A stretch of DNA of 22,480 nucleotides, from positions 1 to 22,480 of the forward strand of contig SHXL01000014.1 of the NCBI GenBank assembly GCA_009693345.1, read 5' to 3'. This stretch comes from Betaproteobacteria bacterium (GTDB taxonomy: Bacteria > Pseudomonadota > Gammaproteobacteria > Burkholderiales > SG8-39). Positions 1 through 7,433 of this stretch are shown here, one piece after another. The notes under the pieces were generated by a model, which saw nothing but the letters and a program-made list of their open reading frames with translations, made no database searches and had not been told where the DNA came from. The position numbers and the translations under genes are program-made. Numbering within the stretch: position 1 is the first letter of the stretch; each line of letters starts with the position of its first letter.

Positions 1-249
1 GCGCCGGCAGTACGCGGCGCCGGCCGGATTCTCGTCGCCGCGCATGGCAACTCGCTGCGCGCGCTGATCAAGCACCTGGACGGGGTGTCGGACGCCGACA
101 TCGTCGGCCTGAACGTGCCGACCGGCATGCCGCTGGTTTACGAGCTGGACTACCGGCTGCGTCCGCTCAAGCATTATTACCTCGGGAACGCGGAGGAAAT
201 CGGAAAGCGCGTGGCCGCGGTCGCCGCACAGGGAAAAGCCAAAACCTGA
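1..249 (+). CDS. gpmA: 2,3-bisphosphoglycerate-dependent phosphoglycerate mutase, C-terminal part
   Basis: This is the last 82 codons of a gene whose start lies outside the window. The enzyme interconverts 3- and 2-phosphoglycerate in glycolysis in the cytosol, using a phospho-histidine intermediate. The visible stretch has the second conserved histidine in AAHGNSLRALIKHLDG (residues 14-29 of the fragment). It also has the family tail LNVPTGMPLVYELD and then RPLKHYYLGNAEEI, which matches the C-terminus of dPGM enzymes. The N-terminal RHG motif with the catalytic histidine is not in the window. Its TGA stop (247-249) overlaps the apparent CTG start of envC, and a gpmA-envC pairing is common in betaproteobacteria. 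The identification is secure from the C-terminal motif set. Confidence 0.93.
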   Translation, partial: APAVRGAGRILVAAHGNSLRALIKHLDGVSDADIVGLNVPTGMPLVYELDYRLRPLKHYYLGNAEEIGKRVAAVAAQGKAKT

Positions 250-1460
250 ACTGCTTCCTCGCAGCTATCCTCTTCCTCACCGCGACAGTCGTCCAGGGCT
301 CGCCCGGCGCGAGCGCCGGTACTGCACGGGAAGAGGACCTGGCCGCGTTGCGCTCCAGGATCGATGCCTTGCGGTCCGAACTCGGGGATCGCGAAACCGA
401 CCGGCGCGAGGCACACGACGCGCTGCGCGCCTCCGAAGTCGCGATATCCGACGCCAGCCGCGCATTGCAGGCGGTGGAGGCGGAGGCGCGTGCCGCGCGT
501 GCGGCCATTGCGGACATTACCGCGCGCAGCGCGGACCAGAAGCGCTCGCTGGAAAACGGTCAAGCCGCACTTGGGCGCCTGTTGGCGGCACGCGCCGTCG
601 CCCGCGTCTCGGGCAGCGCGCCCGATTTCGTGCGCCTCGCACTCTCGGGAGAAGATCTGGCCGACGCCGCGCGCAAACTTCACTACCTCACTTACGTGTC
701 CCGGGCAGCGGCGCACATGCTCGAGGTCCAGCGCAGCGGGCTTGCCGTAGCCGTCCGTCTGAAGACCGAATCCGAGGACAAGGCGCGCGAACTGGCGCTG
801 ATCGAAACCCGCGGCCGCAGCGACCGCGAGCGCCTGTTGAAGGAACGGCGCGAACACCGCCGCCTGCTGGAGCGCATCGCCGGCGAGATCCGCGGCGCGA
901 GAAAGCGGATCCAGGTGCTGCTTGCGGATGAGGCGCGCCTCGCACGTCTGGTGCAGGAAATCGGCAAGGTGCTCGCAACCCGGCCCGGTGCGGGCTATGC
1001 TCGCGTCACCGCGGTGCCTGAGCCGGGCGCGGCCGGCGCCACGGGCGTGTTTCCCGTCCGCCTGTTCTCAACCTTCAAGGGCAGCCTGCGCCTGCCGGTG
1101 CGAGGGGAACTTGCCGGGCGCTTCGGCACTCCAAATCCCGAGGCAGGCGTCTCCACCAAAGGCGTCTTCATCCGCGCTCCGGAAGGAGAGCAGGTGCGTG
1201 CGGTCGGCGCCGGCCGGGTGGTGTATTCCGACTGGATGCGGGGCTTCGGCAACCTCCTTATCGTGGACCATGGCGAGGCCTTCTTGTCGATTTACGGCAA
1301 TAACGAGTCTTTACTGAAGCAAACCGGCGATATGGTTACTCTGGGCGAACCCTTGGCGACGGTCGGGCAGAGCGGGGGCAACGAGCAAACAGGTCTATAC
1401 TTTGAATTGCGGCATCTGGGCAGGCCCTTTGATCCCCTACGGTGGGTGAAACTGAAATGA
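246..1460 (+). CDS. envC: EnvC-like murein hydrolase activator (degenerate LytM/M23), probable CTG start
   Basis: This is a periplasmic activator of the cell-division amidases (AmiA/AmiB type), 404 residues from CTG 246. The order is an N-terminal hydrophobic signal (LNCFLAAILFLTATVVQG), a long Arg/Glu/Ala coiled coil to about residue 240, and a LytM domain at about 280-404. The LytM zinc ligands are lost: the HxGxD site reads STKGVFIRAPEG and the HxH site reads TGLYFELRH. This matches the inactive E. coli EnvC (KGMVI, SLYFEIR), so it should regulate hydrolases and not cut peptidoglycan itself. The first standard start codon in frame is TTG 348, which would delete the signal peptide. Upstream, the only start-like codon that keeps the signal is CTG 246, which forms a CTGA overlap with gpmA and has an AGGGA about 11 bases before it. 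Its stop overlaps the ctp ATG, so the genes look translationally coupled. Confidence 0.88.
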   Translation: MNCFLAAILFLTATVVQGSPGASAGTAREEDLAALRSRIDALRSELGDRETDRREAHDALRASEVAISDASRALQAVEAEARAARAAIADITARSADQKRSLENGQAALGRLLAARAVARVSGSAPDFVRLALSGEDLADAARKLHYLTYVSRAAAHMLEVQRSGLAVAVRLKTESEDKARELALIETRGRSDRERLLKERREHRRLLERIAGEIRGARKRIQVLLADEARLARLVQEIGKVLATRPGAGYARVTAVPEPGAAGATGVFPVRLFSTFKGSLRLPVRGELAGRFGTPNPEAGVSTKGVFIRAPEGEQVRAVGAGRVVYSDWMRGFGNLLIVDHGEAFLSIYGNNESLLKQTGDMVTLGEPLATVGQSGGNEQTGLYFELRHLGRPFDPLRWVKLK

Positions 1461-2863
1461 ACGGCAAATTCAAGAACTTCGGATTGATCACTCTGGGCGT
1501 GGTCGCGGGGATACTGGTCAGCCTGAACTTCCAGGCGATCGGGCAACTCGCCACGCGCGGACCGTTGCCGGTCGAAGAATTGCGCTCCTTCACCGAAGTT
1601 TTCGGCGCGATCAAGCAGAATTACGTCGAACCGGTCGACGACAAGAAACTGATCACCGAAGCGATCAACGGCATGCTTGCGGGGCTCGACCCGCATTCGG
1701 CCTACCTCGATGCGGAAGCTTTCAAGGAACTTCAGGTCGGCACGCAGGGCCAGTTCGGCGGCCTCGGAATCGAGGTCGGCATGGAAGACGGCCTCGTGAA
1801 GGTGATTTCGCCGATCGAGGATACCCCGGCATTTCGCGCCGGCGTCAAGCCCGGCGACCTGATCGTCAAGCTGGACGATGCGCAGGTCAAGGGCATGACG
1901 CTCAATGACGCGGTGAAGCGCATGCGCGGCAAACCCAATACCCAGATCGTCCTGACGATTGCGCGCAAGGGCGAGCCGCAACCGATCATCGTCACGCTGA
2001 CGCGCGCGGTGATCCGGGTGCAGAGCGTGAAATCGAAGGTCATCGAGCCGGGCTACGGCTGGGTGCGGGTGTCGCAGTTCCAGGAAGCGACCCCGGAGAG
2101 CCTCGCGCGCCACCTCGAGGGCCTGTTCAAGCAGGGACCGCTCAAGGGCCTGGTGCTGGATCTGAGGAACGACCCGGGCGGTCTGCTCTACGGCGCGGTC
2201 GCGATATCGGCGGCCTTCCTGCAGCCCAAGCTGCTGGTGGTCTCGACCGATGGCCGCACGGAAGATGCGCGCAAGAAGTTTTACGCCACCAATGAAGACT
2301 ACCTGCGCGGCGCCAAGGACGACATGATGAAGAGCCTGCCCGCCGCGGTGAAGACCGTGCCGATGGTGGTGCTGGTGAACGGCGGTTCGGCTTCGGCCTC
2401 GGAGATCGTCGCCGGCGCGCTGCAGGACCACAAACGCGCGACCGTGCTTGGCACGCAGACCTTCGGCAAGGGCTCGGTGCAGACCATCATGCCGCTCGGC
2501 AACAGCACCGCGATCAAGCTCACCACCGCGCGCTACTACACGCCCAGCGGCCGCTCGATCCAGGCGAAGGGCATCACGCCCGACGTGATCATCGAGGAGC
2601 CTGGCGCGACCCTCGCCGCGCGCGTGCGCGAAGCCGATCTGCAGCGGCACCTCGAAAACGGCAAAGAACAGGAAGCAAAACCGGCGCCGCAAGCCAAGCC
2701 GGCGCCACAGGGCGCCGCGACCACCGAGCCGCCGAAACCGATCGAGCTCGGCTCGAAGGACGACTTCCAGCTCGCGCAATCGATCGCCTTCCTCAAGGGC
2801 GAACCGCTCAAGGGCCAGACGCCCTCGGTCGCGCAAACCAAGCCGGCCGCAAAAGCGAACTGA
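1457..2863 (+). CDS. ctpA: S41 family carboxy-terminal processing protease (CtpA/Prc type)
   Basis: This is a 468-residue periplasmic, membrane-anchored serine protease that trims C-termini of envelope proteins and in several bacteria degrades peptidoglycan hydrolases. An N-terminal hydrophobic segment (about 8-25) is the signal or anchor. A PDZ domain follows (about 100-175, starting FGGLGIEVG). The protease core carries the Ser/Lys dyad: S313 in NGGSASASEI, D324, and K338 in TFGKGSVQ, with the same spacing as Tsp S430-D441-K455. The C-terminal tail (about 405-468) is Ala/Pro/Lys-rich with short KPAPQ repeats. ATG 1457 is preferred to GTG 1442 because it makes an ATGA overlap with the envC stop. 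Its location next to envC suggests a shared role in septal wall remodelling, which is an inference. Confidence 0.95.
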   Translation: MNGKFKNFGLITLGVVAGILVSLNFQAIGQLATRGPLPVEELRSFTEVFGAIKQNYVEPVDDKKLITEAINGMLAGLDPHSAYLDAEAFKELQVGTQGQFGGLGIEVGMEDGLVKVISPIEDTPAFRAGVKPGDLIVKLDDAQVKGMTLNDAVKRMRGKPNTQIVLTIARKGEPQPIIVTLTRAVIRVQSVKSKVIEPGYGWVRVSQFQEATPESLARHLEGLFKQGPLKGLVLDLRNDPGGLLYGAVAISAAFLQPKLLVVSTDGRTEDARKKFYATNEDYLRGAKDDMMKSLPAAVKTVPMVVLVNGGSASASEIVAGALQDHKRATVLGTQTFGKGSVQTIMPLGNSTAIKLTTARYYTPSGRSIQAKGITPDVIIEEPGATLAARVREADLQRHLENGKEQEAKPAPQAKPAPQGAATTEPPKPIELGSKDDFQLAQSIAFLKGEPLKGQTPSVAQTKPAAKAN

Positions 2864-2883
2864 GTAGTTAGCGCGCCAATGTC

Positions 2884-2903
2884 ATTCCCGCGAAAGCGGG
2901 AAT
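2884..2903. repeat. Perfect 8-bp hairpin with GAAA loop, dispersed-repeat type
   Basis: ATTCCCGC (2884-2891), GAAA loop, GCGGGAAT (2896-2903). This matches a short palindrome (core ATTCCC...GGGAAT, like the Neisseria dRS3 element) that recurs between genes in many proteobacteria. Only one copy is present in this window, so dispersal is from general knowledge. It lies between ctpA and moeB, and the AGG that could serve as the moeB Shine-Dalgarno (2906-2908) sits directly after its right arm. It has no T-run, so it is not a clear terminator. Confidence 0.7.
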
Positions 2904-2917
2904 CCAGGTTTTAGCCA

Positions 2918-3667
2918 CTGAACGACCAGCAGCTCCTCCGCTACAGCCGCCACATCCTGCTCGACGAGATCGGGATCGAAGGGCAGGAGCGGCTGCGCGC
3001 GGCGCACGCCCTGATCGTCGGCGCCGGCGGCCTAGGATGCCCGGCGGCGCTCTACCTCGCCGCCAGCGGCATCGGCAAATTGACGCTGGCCGACCCGGAC
3101 AAGGTCGACCTCACCAACCTTCAGCGCCAGATTCTCTACCGCACCGATGCTGTCGGCACGCCGAAAGTGGAGGCGGCACGCGTCGCTCTTTCCGCTTTGA
3201 ATCCAGAGGTGATGGTTTTTTCTCTGCAGAAGAGAATCGAAGCGAAGGCGCTGCAAACACTGCTCGCCGATGTCGATGTCGTCCTCGATTGCTCGGACAA
3301 CTTCGCCACGCGCCATGCGCTCAACCGCGCCTGCGTGCAGCAGAAAAAACCACTGGTCTCCGGCGCCGCGATCCGCTTCGACGCGCAGGTCGCGGTGTTC
3401 GATCTGCGAAAACCCGACGCGCCCTGCTACGCCTGCCTGTTTCCCGAAGACGGCGAGATCGAGGAAGTGCAGTGCTCCACCATGGGCGTCTTCGCGCCGC
3501 TCACCGGCGTGGTCGGCGCGCTGCAGGCGATGGAGGCGGCGAAGCTCCTTGCCGAGACAGGCGAGACGTTGAACGGAAGACTGTTGCTGCTGGATGCTAA
3601 GCAGTCCGCATGGCGGACCGTCCGCGTGAAACGCGATCCCGCCTGCGCAATCTGCTCAGCGCGCTAG
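2918..3667 (+). CDS. moeB: MoeB/ThiF-type sulfur-carrier adenylyltransferase, probable CTG start
   Basis: This E1-like enzyme adenylates the C-terminal glycine of MoaD or ThiS for molybdopterin or thiamine synthesis. From CTG 2918 it has 249 residues, the same length as E. coli MoeB. It opens with the family N-terminus NDQQLLRYSRHILL. The nucleotide loop GAGGLG is at residues 35-40, the ATP/substrate motif DLTNLQRQ at 64-71, Zn-binding CxxC pairs at C170/C173 and C243/C246, and the conserved cysteine at C186 (VQCSTMGVFAPL). An in-frame TAG at 2912-2914 lies two codons upstream, and no ATG, GTG or TTG occurs until TTG 3080, which would remove the nucleotide-binding loop. CTG is therefore the only start that gives a full protein. 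MoeB and ThiF cannot be separated without knowing the partner; the neighbourhood is that of betaproteobacterial moeB. Confidence 0.88.
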   Translation: MNDQQLLRYSRHILLDEIGIEGQERLRAAHALIVGAGGLGCPAALYLAASGIGKLTLADPDKVDLTNLQRQILYRTDAVGTPKVEAARVALSALNPEVMVFSLQKRIEAKALQTLLADVDVVLDCSDNFATRHALNRACVQQKKPLVSGAAIRFDAQVAVFDLRKPDAPCYACLFPEDGEIEEVQCSTMGVFAPLTGVVGALQAMEAAKLLAETGETLNGRLLLLDAKQSAWRTVRVKRDPACAICSAR

Positions 3668-3671
3668 CGAA

Positions 3672-4394
3672 TCAATCCCGCTTGCGCAGCAGCATCGAGT
3701 AGGACTGGCCGGCGAGAAGAGGTGAAACGACCTCCGCGGGATTTTCGAACTTTGCAACCACCTCAAATCTCGCAGCAAGCAGTTTTTCAATGGAGATCCC
3801 GTCCTGGGCCCAACCGTGATCGGTCGGCACCCAGCGCAAATTGCTGTTCAGAACGAAAAACCACGCTCCACGCGCAAGCGTGGAATGAATGCGCTCGAGA
3901 TCGGTGTCCGGCTCGAGGCAATGCTGGATCACCCAGCAAGCGCAGGCATGCGTCGCCTGCAAGCCGCCGGCCGCCCGCTGGTCCAGTTCGTCGGGCGAAC
4001 AGACGACGAACCGGTCGGTCTGCACGTATTCCCGTGCGAGCGCCCGCATGCGGGCGCTGATATCGACGCCGATTACCTGGCAGCCATACCGGTCGATGAG
4101 CCCCTTGGCAAGACGCCCGATGCCGCAACCGTAGTCGAGCACGCACGAATTACAGTCGAGCGGCGCGATGCGGCCGAGGAGGTCGACCAGATTGCGCGTC
4201 TCCAACTCCCAGCGCTCCGCCGTCGTCATATCGGGAGTCGGGTTGAGAATGACGAATTTCGCCGACTCCATGTCCGCAGGGTCGAATACTCGAGGATCGT
4301 AATTTGCTCGATCTGGCTCCCCGGATGCGGCGGGCTGGGCGCCTCGACGCAGGCTCGAAAATATCCCGCGGATCATCAAGGAAAGAACGCTCAT
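3672..4394 (-). CDS. Class I SAM-dependent methyltransferase, substrate unknown
   Basis: This 240-residue protein has a Rossmann-type SAM site: motif I VLDYGCGIG (residues 85-93), followed by the acidic residue D111 in VIGVDISARMRALA. ACWVIQHCLEP resembles the motif IV region of Methyltransf_11/25 proteins. The first 40 residues are not conserved-looking and contain an aliphatic stretch (SVLSLMIRGIFSSL), perhaps a membrane-associating helix. I do not recognise a specific substrate. It is 18 bp downstream of slmA on the same strand and meets moeB tail to tail with 4 bp between. It may be the last gene of the argB-HAD-slmA transcript. Small-molecule, sugar or lipid substrates are all possible. 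Confidence 0.8.
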   Translation of the reverse strand: MSVLSLMIRGIFSSLRRGAQPAASGEPDRANYDPRVFDPADMESAKFVILNPTPDMTTAERWELETRNLVDLLGRIAPLDCNSCVLDYGCGIGRLAKGLIDRYGCQVIGVDISARMRALAREYVQTDRFVVCSPDELDQRAAGGLQATHACACWVIQHCLEPDTDLERIHSTLARGAWFFVLNSNLRWVPTDHGWAQDGISIEKLLAARFEVVAKFENPAEVVSPLLAGQSYSMLLRKRD

Positions 4395-4412
4395 TGAAAA
4401 GGCGCCGCAGCG

Positions 4413-4991
4413 CTAAGCCGTGAGGAAGCGGCGCTGCGCGGCGTAGCTGTCGGTGGGCTTTTTCGTGAAGCCGGACTTCGCGAACTGGTGCAGGCAGCCG
4501 ATCATGTAGCGCGTGAGGAGGCCGGCATGCGCGGTGACTTCGGCGTCGGACGGTTTCTGGCGGCCGTCGGCGCCCGGTGAGCGCAACGCCTGCTTGAGGG
4601 TTGACTCGAAGCGGTCGTAGAACTGGTTCATGCGCGCCTGCAGGCGCTCGTGCTCGCCGACCAGGGCGTCGCCCGTCATGACGCGCACCATGCCGGGATT
4701 CTTCTCGGCGAAGGCGAGCAGCATCTCGACCAGCTTGGATGCTTGTTTGGCGCCGTCGGTTTCGTCCTGCGCGATCTTGTTGGCGACGCTGAAGACCGAG
4801 GTCTCGATGAACTCGATCAGGCCTTCGTACATCTGCGCCTTCGAGGCGAAATGGCGGTACAGCGCCGCCTCCGAGACGTCGAGCTTCCCGGCGAGCGCTG
4901 CGGTCGTGATCTTTCCCCACTTCGGCTGCTCGAGCATCTGGGCAAGCGCCTTCAGGATCTCGAGCCGCCGTTCCCCTTTGACACGCGGCAT
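4413..4991 (-). CDS. slmA: SlmA-like TetR-family nucleoid occlusion factor
   Basis: This 192-residue DNA-binding protein is of the type that inhibits FtsZ polymerisation over the chromosome. The N-terminal TetR helix-turn-helix covers about residues 8-55, with ITTAALAGKLDVSEAALYRH and then FASKAQMYEGLIEFIE, closely matching E. coli SlmA (VSEAALYRHFPSK, LIEFIE). NPGMVRVMTGDALVGE matches the SlmA segment NPGLTRILTGHAL, and the tail KPTDSYAAQ matches PTDDF. This segment agreement is why I prefer SlmA to a generic TetR regulator. It lies 48 bp downstream of the pyrimidine 5'-nucleotidase gene, a common betaproteobacterial order, with a GC-rich hairpin in the gap. Base composition is like the neighbours. 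Confidence 0.88.
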   Translation of the reverse strand: MPRVKGERRLEILKALAQMLEQPKWGKITTAALAGKLDVSEAALYRHFASKAQMYEGLIEFIETSVFSVANKIAQDETDGAKQASKLVEMLLAFAEKNPGMVRVMTGDALVGEHERLQARMNQFYDRFESTLKQALRSPGADGRQKPSDAEVTAHAGLLTRYMIGCLHQFAKSGFTKKPTDSYAAQRRFLTA

Positions 4992-5016
4992 GGGGAAATT
5001 CTACGCTGCATCTCAC

Positions 5017-5035
5017 CCGCCGGGCACGCCGGCGG
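5017..5035. repeat. GC-rich 7-bp hairpin upstream of slmA
   Basis: CCGCCGG (5017-5023), a 5-base loop, and CCGGCGG (5029-5035) form a perfect stem in the 48-bp gap between the nucleotidase stop and the slmA start. There is no T-run on either side in the reading direction, so it is not a typical intrinsic terminator. It could be a REP-like element or an mRNA stability or attenuation hairpin that sets slmA expression below that of argB. Confidence 0.5.
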
Positions 5036-5039
5036 TACC

Positions 5040-5705
5040 TTAGCGAGAGTGACGGAACACCAGTCTGGGCAGTTCCGTGACGGATTTGACACGCAGGTCG
5101 GCGAACGGCATGCGCCGCGCTTCGCCGCTCACCCAGACGGTGGACATGCCGAGCCGTTTCGCCGCCTGCAGATTCTCCGGCATGTCGTCGACCAGCGCGC
5201 AGCGGTGCGGGTCGAGGTTGTGCGCCCGCAGCAGCACCCGAAACCCCTGGACCGCCGGCTTGGGCCTGTAACGCGTGCTTTCGATGGTATAGACCGCGTC
5301 GAACCAGCGCGCGACGCCCAGCGCGCGCAGCACTTCCTCGACGTAATGGCGCGGCGCGTTGGAGAACACGAGCCGTTTGCCCTCCAGGCGCGCGAGCGCA
5401 TGCCCCAGGGTGTTGTCGCCGATCACCATCGGACCCAATTCCGGAAACTGGTGCGTTTCGCGGATGAATTTCTTCGGATCCTCGCCGTGGTGCCGCACGA
5501 GCCCGCGCATCGTCGTGCCGTAGCGCTCCCAGAAAAAGCGCCGCATGCTGTTCGCACCGTCCTCGTCGAGTTCGAATCGGCGCCGCAGGTAAGCGTTCAT
5601 CTGCTCGCGCATCGACGGAAAGATGTGCGGCCGCGCGTCGTGCAGCGTGTTGTCGAGGTCGAAGATCCACACCCGCCGCGACGGCGGGTATTTCGTGATG
5701 CGCAT
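5040..5705 (-). CDS. HAD-superfamily pyrimidine 5'-nucleotidase
   Basis: This 221-residue cytosolic phosphatase belongs to the SDT1/YjjG-like pyrimidine 5'-nucleotidase branch of the HAD superfamily. HAD motif I is WIFDLDNTLHDA (nucleophile D16, acid D18). Motif II is LVFSNAP, the motif III lysine lies in TRYRPKP, and motif IV is ALVDDMPEN. An all-helical cap sits between motifs I and II (about 25-95). The start ATG (5703-5705) is 4 bp after the argB stop, so the two are probably cotranscribed, and slmA follows. The family hydrolyses UMP, CMP or damaged pyrimidine nucleotides; the exact substrate is not visible here. No key residue is missing. Confidence 0.88.
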   Translation of the reverse strand: MRITKYPPSRRVWIFDLDNTLHDARPHIFPSMREQMNAYLRRRFELDEDGANSMRRFFWERYGTTMRGLVRHHGEDPKKFIRETHQFPELGPMVIGDNTLGHALARLEGKRLVFSNAPRHYVEEVLRALGVARWFDAVYTIESTRYRPKPAVQGFRVLLRAHNLDPHRCALVDDMPENLQAAKRLGMSTVWVSGEARRMPFADLRVKSVTELPRLVFRHSR

Positions 5706-5709
5706 TGAA

Positions 5710-6603
5710 TTACTTGCTGCGAATCAGGGTACCGACGCCGGTGTCGGTGAGCACTTCCAGCAGCAGCGCGTGCGGCACGCGGCCATCGATGATGTGGCAG
5801 GCCTTGACGCCGGAGCGCGCGGCGTCGAGCACCGAGGCGATCTTCGGCAGCATGCCGCCGGAAATCACGCCCCTGGCCACCAGCTCGTCGATTTTTCTCG
5901 GCGTCAGGCCGGTGAGGAGCTTGCCTTGCTTGTCGAGCACGCCGGGCGTGTTGGTCAGCACGATCAGTTTCTCGGCGCGCAGGATCTCGGCCAGCTTGCC
6001 GGCCACCAGATCGGCGTTGATGTTGTAGGTGGTGCCGTCCGCGCCGGTCGCGATCGGCGCCACCACCGGGATGAATCCCGCCTGCTCCAGCGCGCCAATC
6101 ACCAGCGGGTCGATCGCCTCGATCTCACCGACCTGGCCGATGTCGATCTTGCTGTTGTCCTTGTCCGAAGGCAGCAGCATCTTGCGCGCGCGGATGAAGG
6201 CGCCATCCTGGCCGGTGAGGCCCACGGCCTTGCCGCCCGCCTGGTTAATCAGTTCGACGACTTCCTTGTTCACCTGGCCGCCGAGCACCATCTCGACCAC
6301 GTCCATGGTCGCCGCGTCGGTGACGCGCATGCCCTGCACGAAGGTGCCCTTCATGCCCAGGCGCGCGAGCGCGGTCTCGATCTGCGGCCCGCCGCCGTGC
6401 ACCACCACCGGGTTCATGCCGACGAGCTTCAGCAGCACCACGTCGCGCGCAAAATCCGCCTTCAGGACCGCGTCGGACATGGCGTGGCCGCCGAATTTCA
6501 CGACGATGGTCTTGCCGTGAAAACGCTGGATGTACGGCAGCGCTTCGGCAAGGATGCGCGCCTTTTCGGCGGCCTGCGCGTCGTGGTTGGCGGGTGCGTT
6601 CAT
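5710..6603 (-). CDS. argB: Acetylglutamate kinase (arginine biosynthesis)
   Basis: This enzyme phosphorylates N-acetylglutamate, the second step of arginine synthesis, in the cytosol. It has 297 residues from ATG 6603. Amino-acid-kinase motifs are present: KFGGHAM (K36), HGGGPQI (69-75), and near the C-terminus NINADLVAGKLA and ISGGMLPKI. The N-terminal helix EKARILAEALPYIQRF is the extension typical of arginine-feedback-inhibited, hexameric NAGKs such as the Pseudomonas enzyme, so inhibition by arginine is expected (inference). The frame stays open further upstream, but MNAPANHD fits family starts and avoids running into the divergent sigma-factor region. No clear Shine-Dalgarno precedes the ATG. 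It heads the minus-strand group argB-nucleotidase-slmA. Confidence 0.96.
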   Translation of the reverse strand: MNAPANHDAQAAEKARILAEALPYIQRFHGKTIVVKFGGHAMSDAVLKADFARDVVLLKLVGMNPVVVHGGGPQIETALARLGMKGTFVQGMRVTDAATMDVVEMVLGGQVNKEVVELINQAGGKAVGLTGQDGAFIRARKMLLPSDKDNSKIDIGQVGEIEAIDPLVIGALEQAGFIPVVAPIATGADGTTYNINADLVAGKLAEILRAEKLIVLTNTPGVLDKQGKLLTGLTPRKIDELVARGVISGGMLPKIASVLDAARSGVKACHIIDGRVPHALLLEVLTDTGVGTLIRSK

Positions 6604-6660
6604 ATATACGCACCGATTGTACAAAGTTCTGGCGACTAGAATGGAGTCCTGACAACCGGT
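6604..6660. promoter_or_regulatory. Divergent promoter region, argB (minus) and sigma factor (plus)
   Basis: This gap separates the argB start from the plus-strand sigma-factor region. On the minus strand a TACAAT (6616-6621) resembles a -10 box and would give a very short argB leader, consistent with the missing ribosome-binding site. On the plus strand a TAGAAT (6637-6642) resembles a -10. I see no convincing -35 hexamer for either. The assignment is tentative. Confidence 0.3.
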
Positions 6661-6673
6661 TTCAATCCTCCCC

Positions 6674-7239
6674 CTGCCCACTCTCGCCCAGCCCACCGCT
6701 TTCCGCAGCCAGATCGAAAGTCTGCGGCCCTACCTGCCGCGCTGCAGCTGCGCGACACCGCCGCCGCCGAGGATGCGGTCCAGGAAACTCTGCTGGCGGC
6801 CCTCGCAGGCGAAGCAAACTTTGCAGGGCGCTCCAACCTGCGCACCTGGCTGACGGGAATACTCAAGCACAAGATCGTGGACACGATCCGGCGCCAGAGC
6901 CACGAACAGCCGGTCTCGGAGTTCGATGCGCAAAGCGAAACCGCCGAGTTCGATGCTCAGTTTGACCGCCGTGGCCACTGGGAGAAACCTCCGGACGCCT
7001 GGGAGCAGCCCGAGGGCGCGCTTGGGCAAAAGCAGTTCCTCGCCGCACTGGAGGCCTGCCTGCGCGCGCCGCCCGAACGGAATGCCCGTGTCTTCATGAT
7101 GCGGGAACATCTCGGGCTCGAGACGTCGGAAATCTGTAAGGAACTGGAAATTACCGCGACGCATTGTTGGGTGATACTGCATCGCGCTCGCATGAGCTTG
7201 CGCCTGTGCCTGGGGAAAAACTGGTTTGAAAAAACATGA
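6674..7239 (+). CDS. ECF-family RNA polymerase sigma factor with broken or cryptic 5' end
   Basis: This encodes an extracytoplasmic-function sigma factor. The intact frame (open from 6640; first standard start GTG 6877) encodes region 2 as ALQLRDTAAAEDAVQETLLA from 6739, then RTWLTGILKHKIVDTIRRQ, and region 4 as LGLETSEICKELEITATHCW followed by LHRARMSLRLCL. Starting at GTG 6877 would delete most of region 2, which binds core polymerase and the -10 element. The expected N-terminal piece IESLRPYLPR is present, but in the other frame (6674-6742), so about 1, 4, 7 or 10 bases seem lost near 6742. In that frame the only ATG (6641) is followed by TGA three codons later, which leaves CTG 6674 as a start. 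Either the gene is a decaying pseudogene or the assembly has an error. Its stop overlaps the anti-sigma ATG. The coordinates given include the frameshifted part. Confidence 0.72.
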
Positions 7240-7433
7240 TGCTGTCCTGCAAGGAAACAATCCGCCTTCTTTCGCAGGGCGCAGACCGCAAGCTCGGGTT
7301 CGGCGAGCGGGTCGCGCTGCGCGTGCACCTTGCGATCTGCGACGGCTGCCGCAACGTGAACGCGCAGTTCAAGTTCCTGCGACTTGCCGTGAAAAGCCTT
7401 TCTCAGGATGGCCATAAGGAAAAATCCGCCTGA
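7236..7433 (+). CDS. Zinc-finger anti-sigma factor (zf-HC2 type)
   Basis: This 65-residue cytosolic protein has the zinc-binding anti-sigma signature H-x3-C-x2-C at H31, C35 and C38 (VHLAICDGCRN), plus C5. Proteins of this type bind ECF sigma regions 2 and 4 and release them on oxidative or metal stress. ATG 7236 overlaps the sigma stop by 4 bp (ATGA); a second ATG follows at 7239. The short length and the lack of a membrane helix fit the soluble ZAS class. It overlaps the next gene by 26 bp. If the sigma factor is non-functional, this protein has lost its partner, but its own frame is intact. Confidence 0.82.
   Translation: MMLSCKETIRLLSQGADRKLGFGERVALRVHLAICDGCRNVNAQFKFLRLAVKSLSQDGHKEKSA

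Noticed and set aside
1292..2836. 514-codon open frame antisense to the ctpA protease gene
   Set aside because: Rich in His/Arg/Asp with no domain or hydrophobic core, and exactly opposite a well-supported gene; a GC-driven shadow.
2884..2903. Intrinsic terminator after ctpA
   Set aside because: Stem is good but no T-run follows on the plus strand; better described as a repeat palindrome.
4150..5670. 506-codon minus-strand frame overlapping slmA and the HAD nucleotidase in another frame
   Set aside because: Arg/Ala/Gly-rich shadow of two genes with clear conserved motifs.
6641..6652. Selenocysteine reading of the TGA after ATG 6641 to rescue the sigma factor
   Set aside because: No SECIS-like hairpin is evident, and a separate frameshift downstream would still break the protein.
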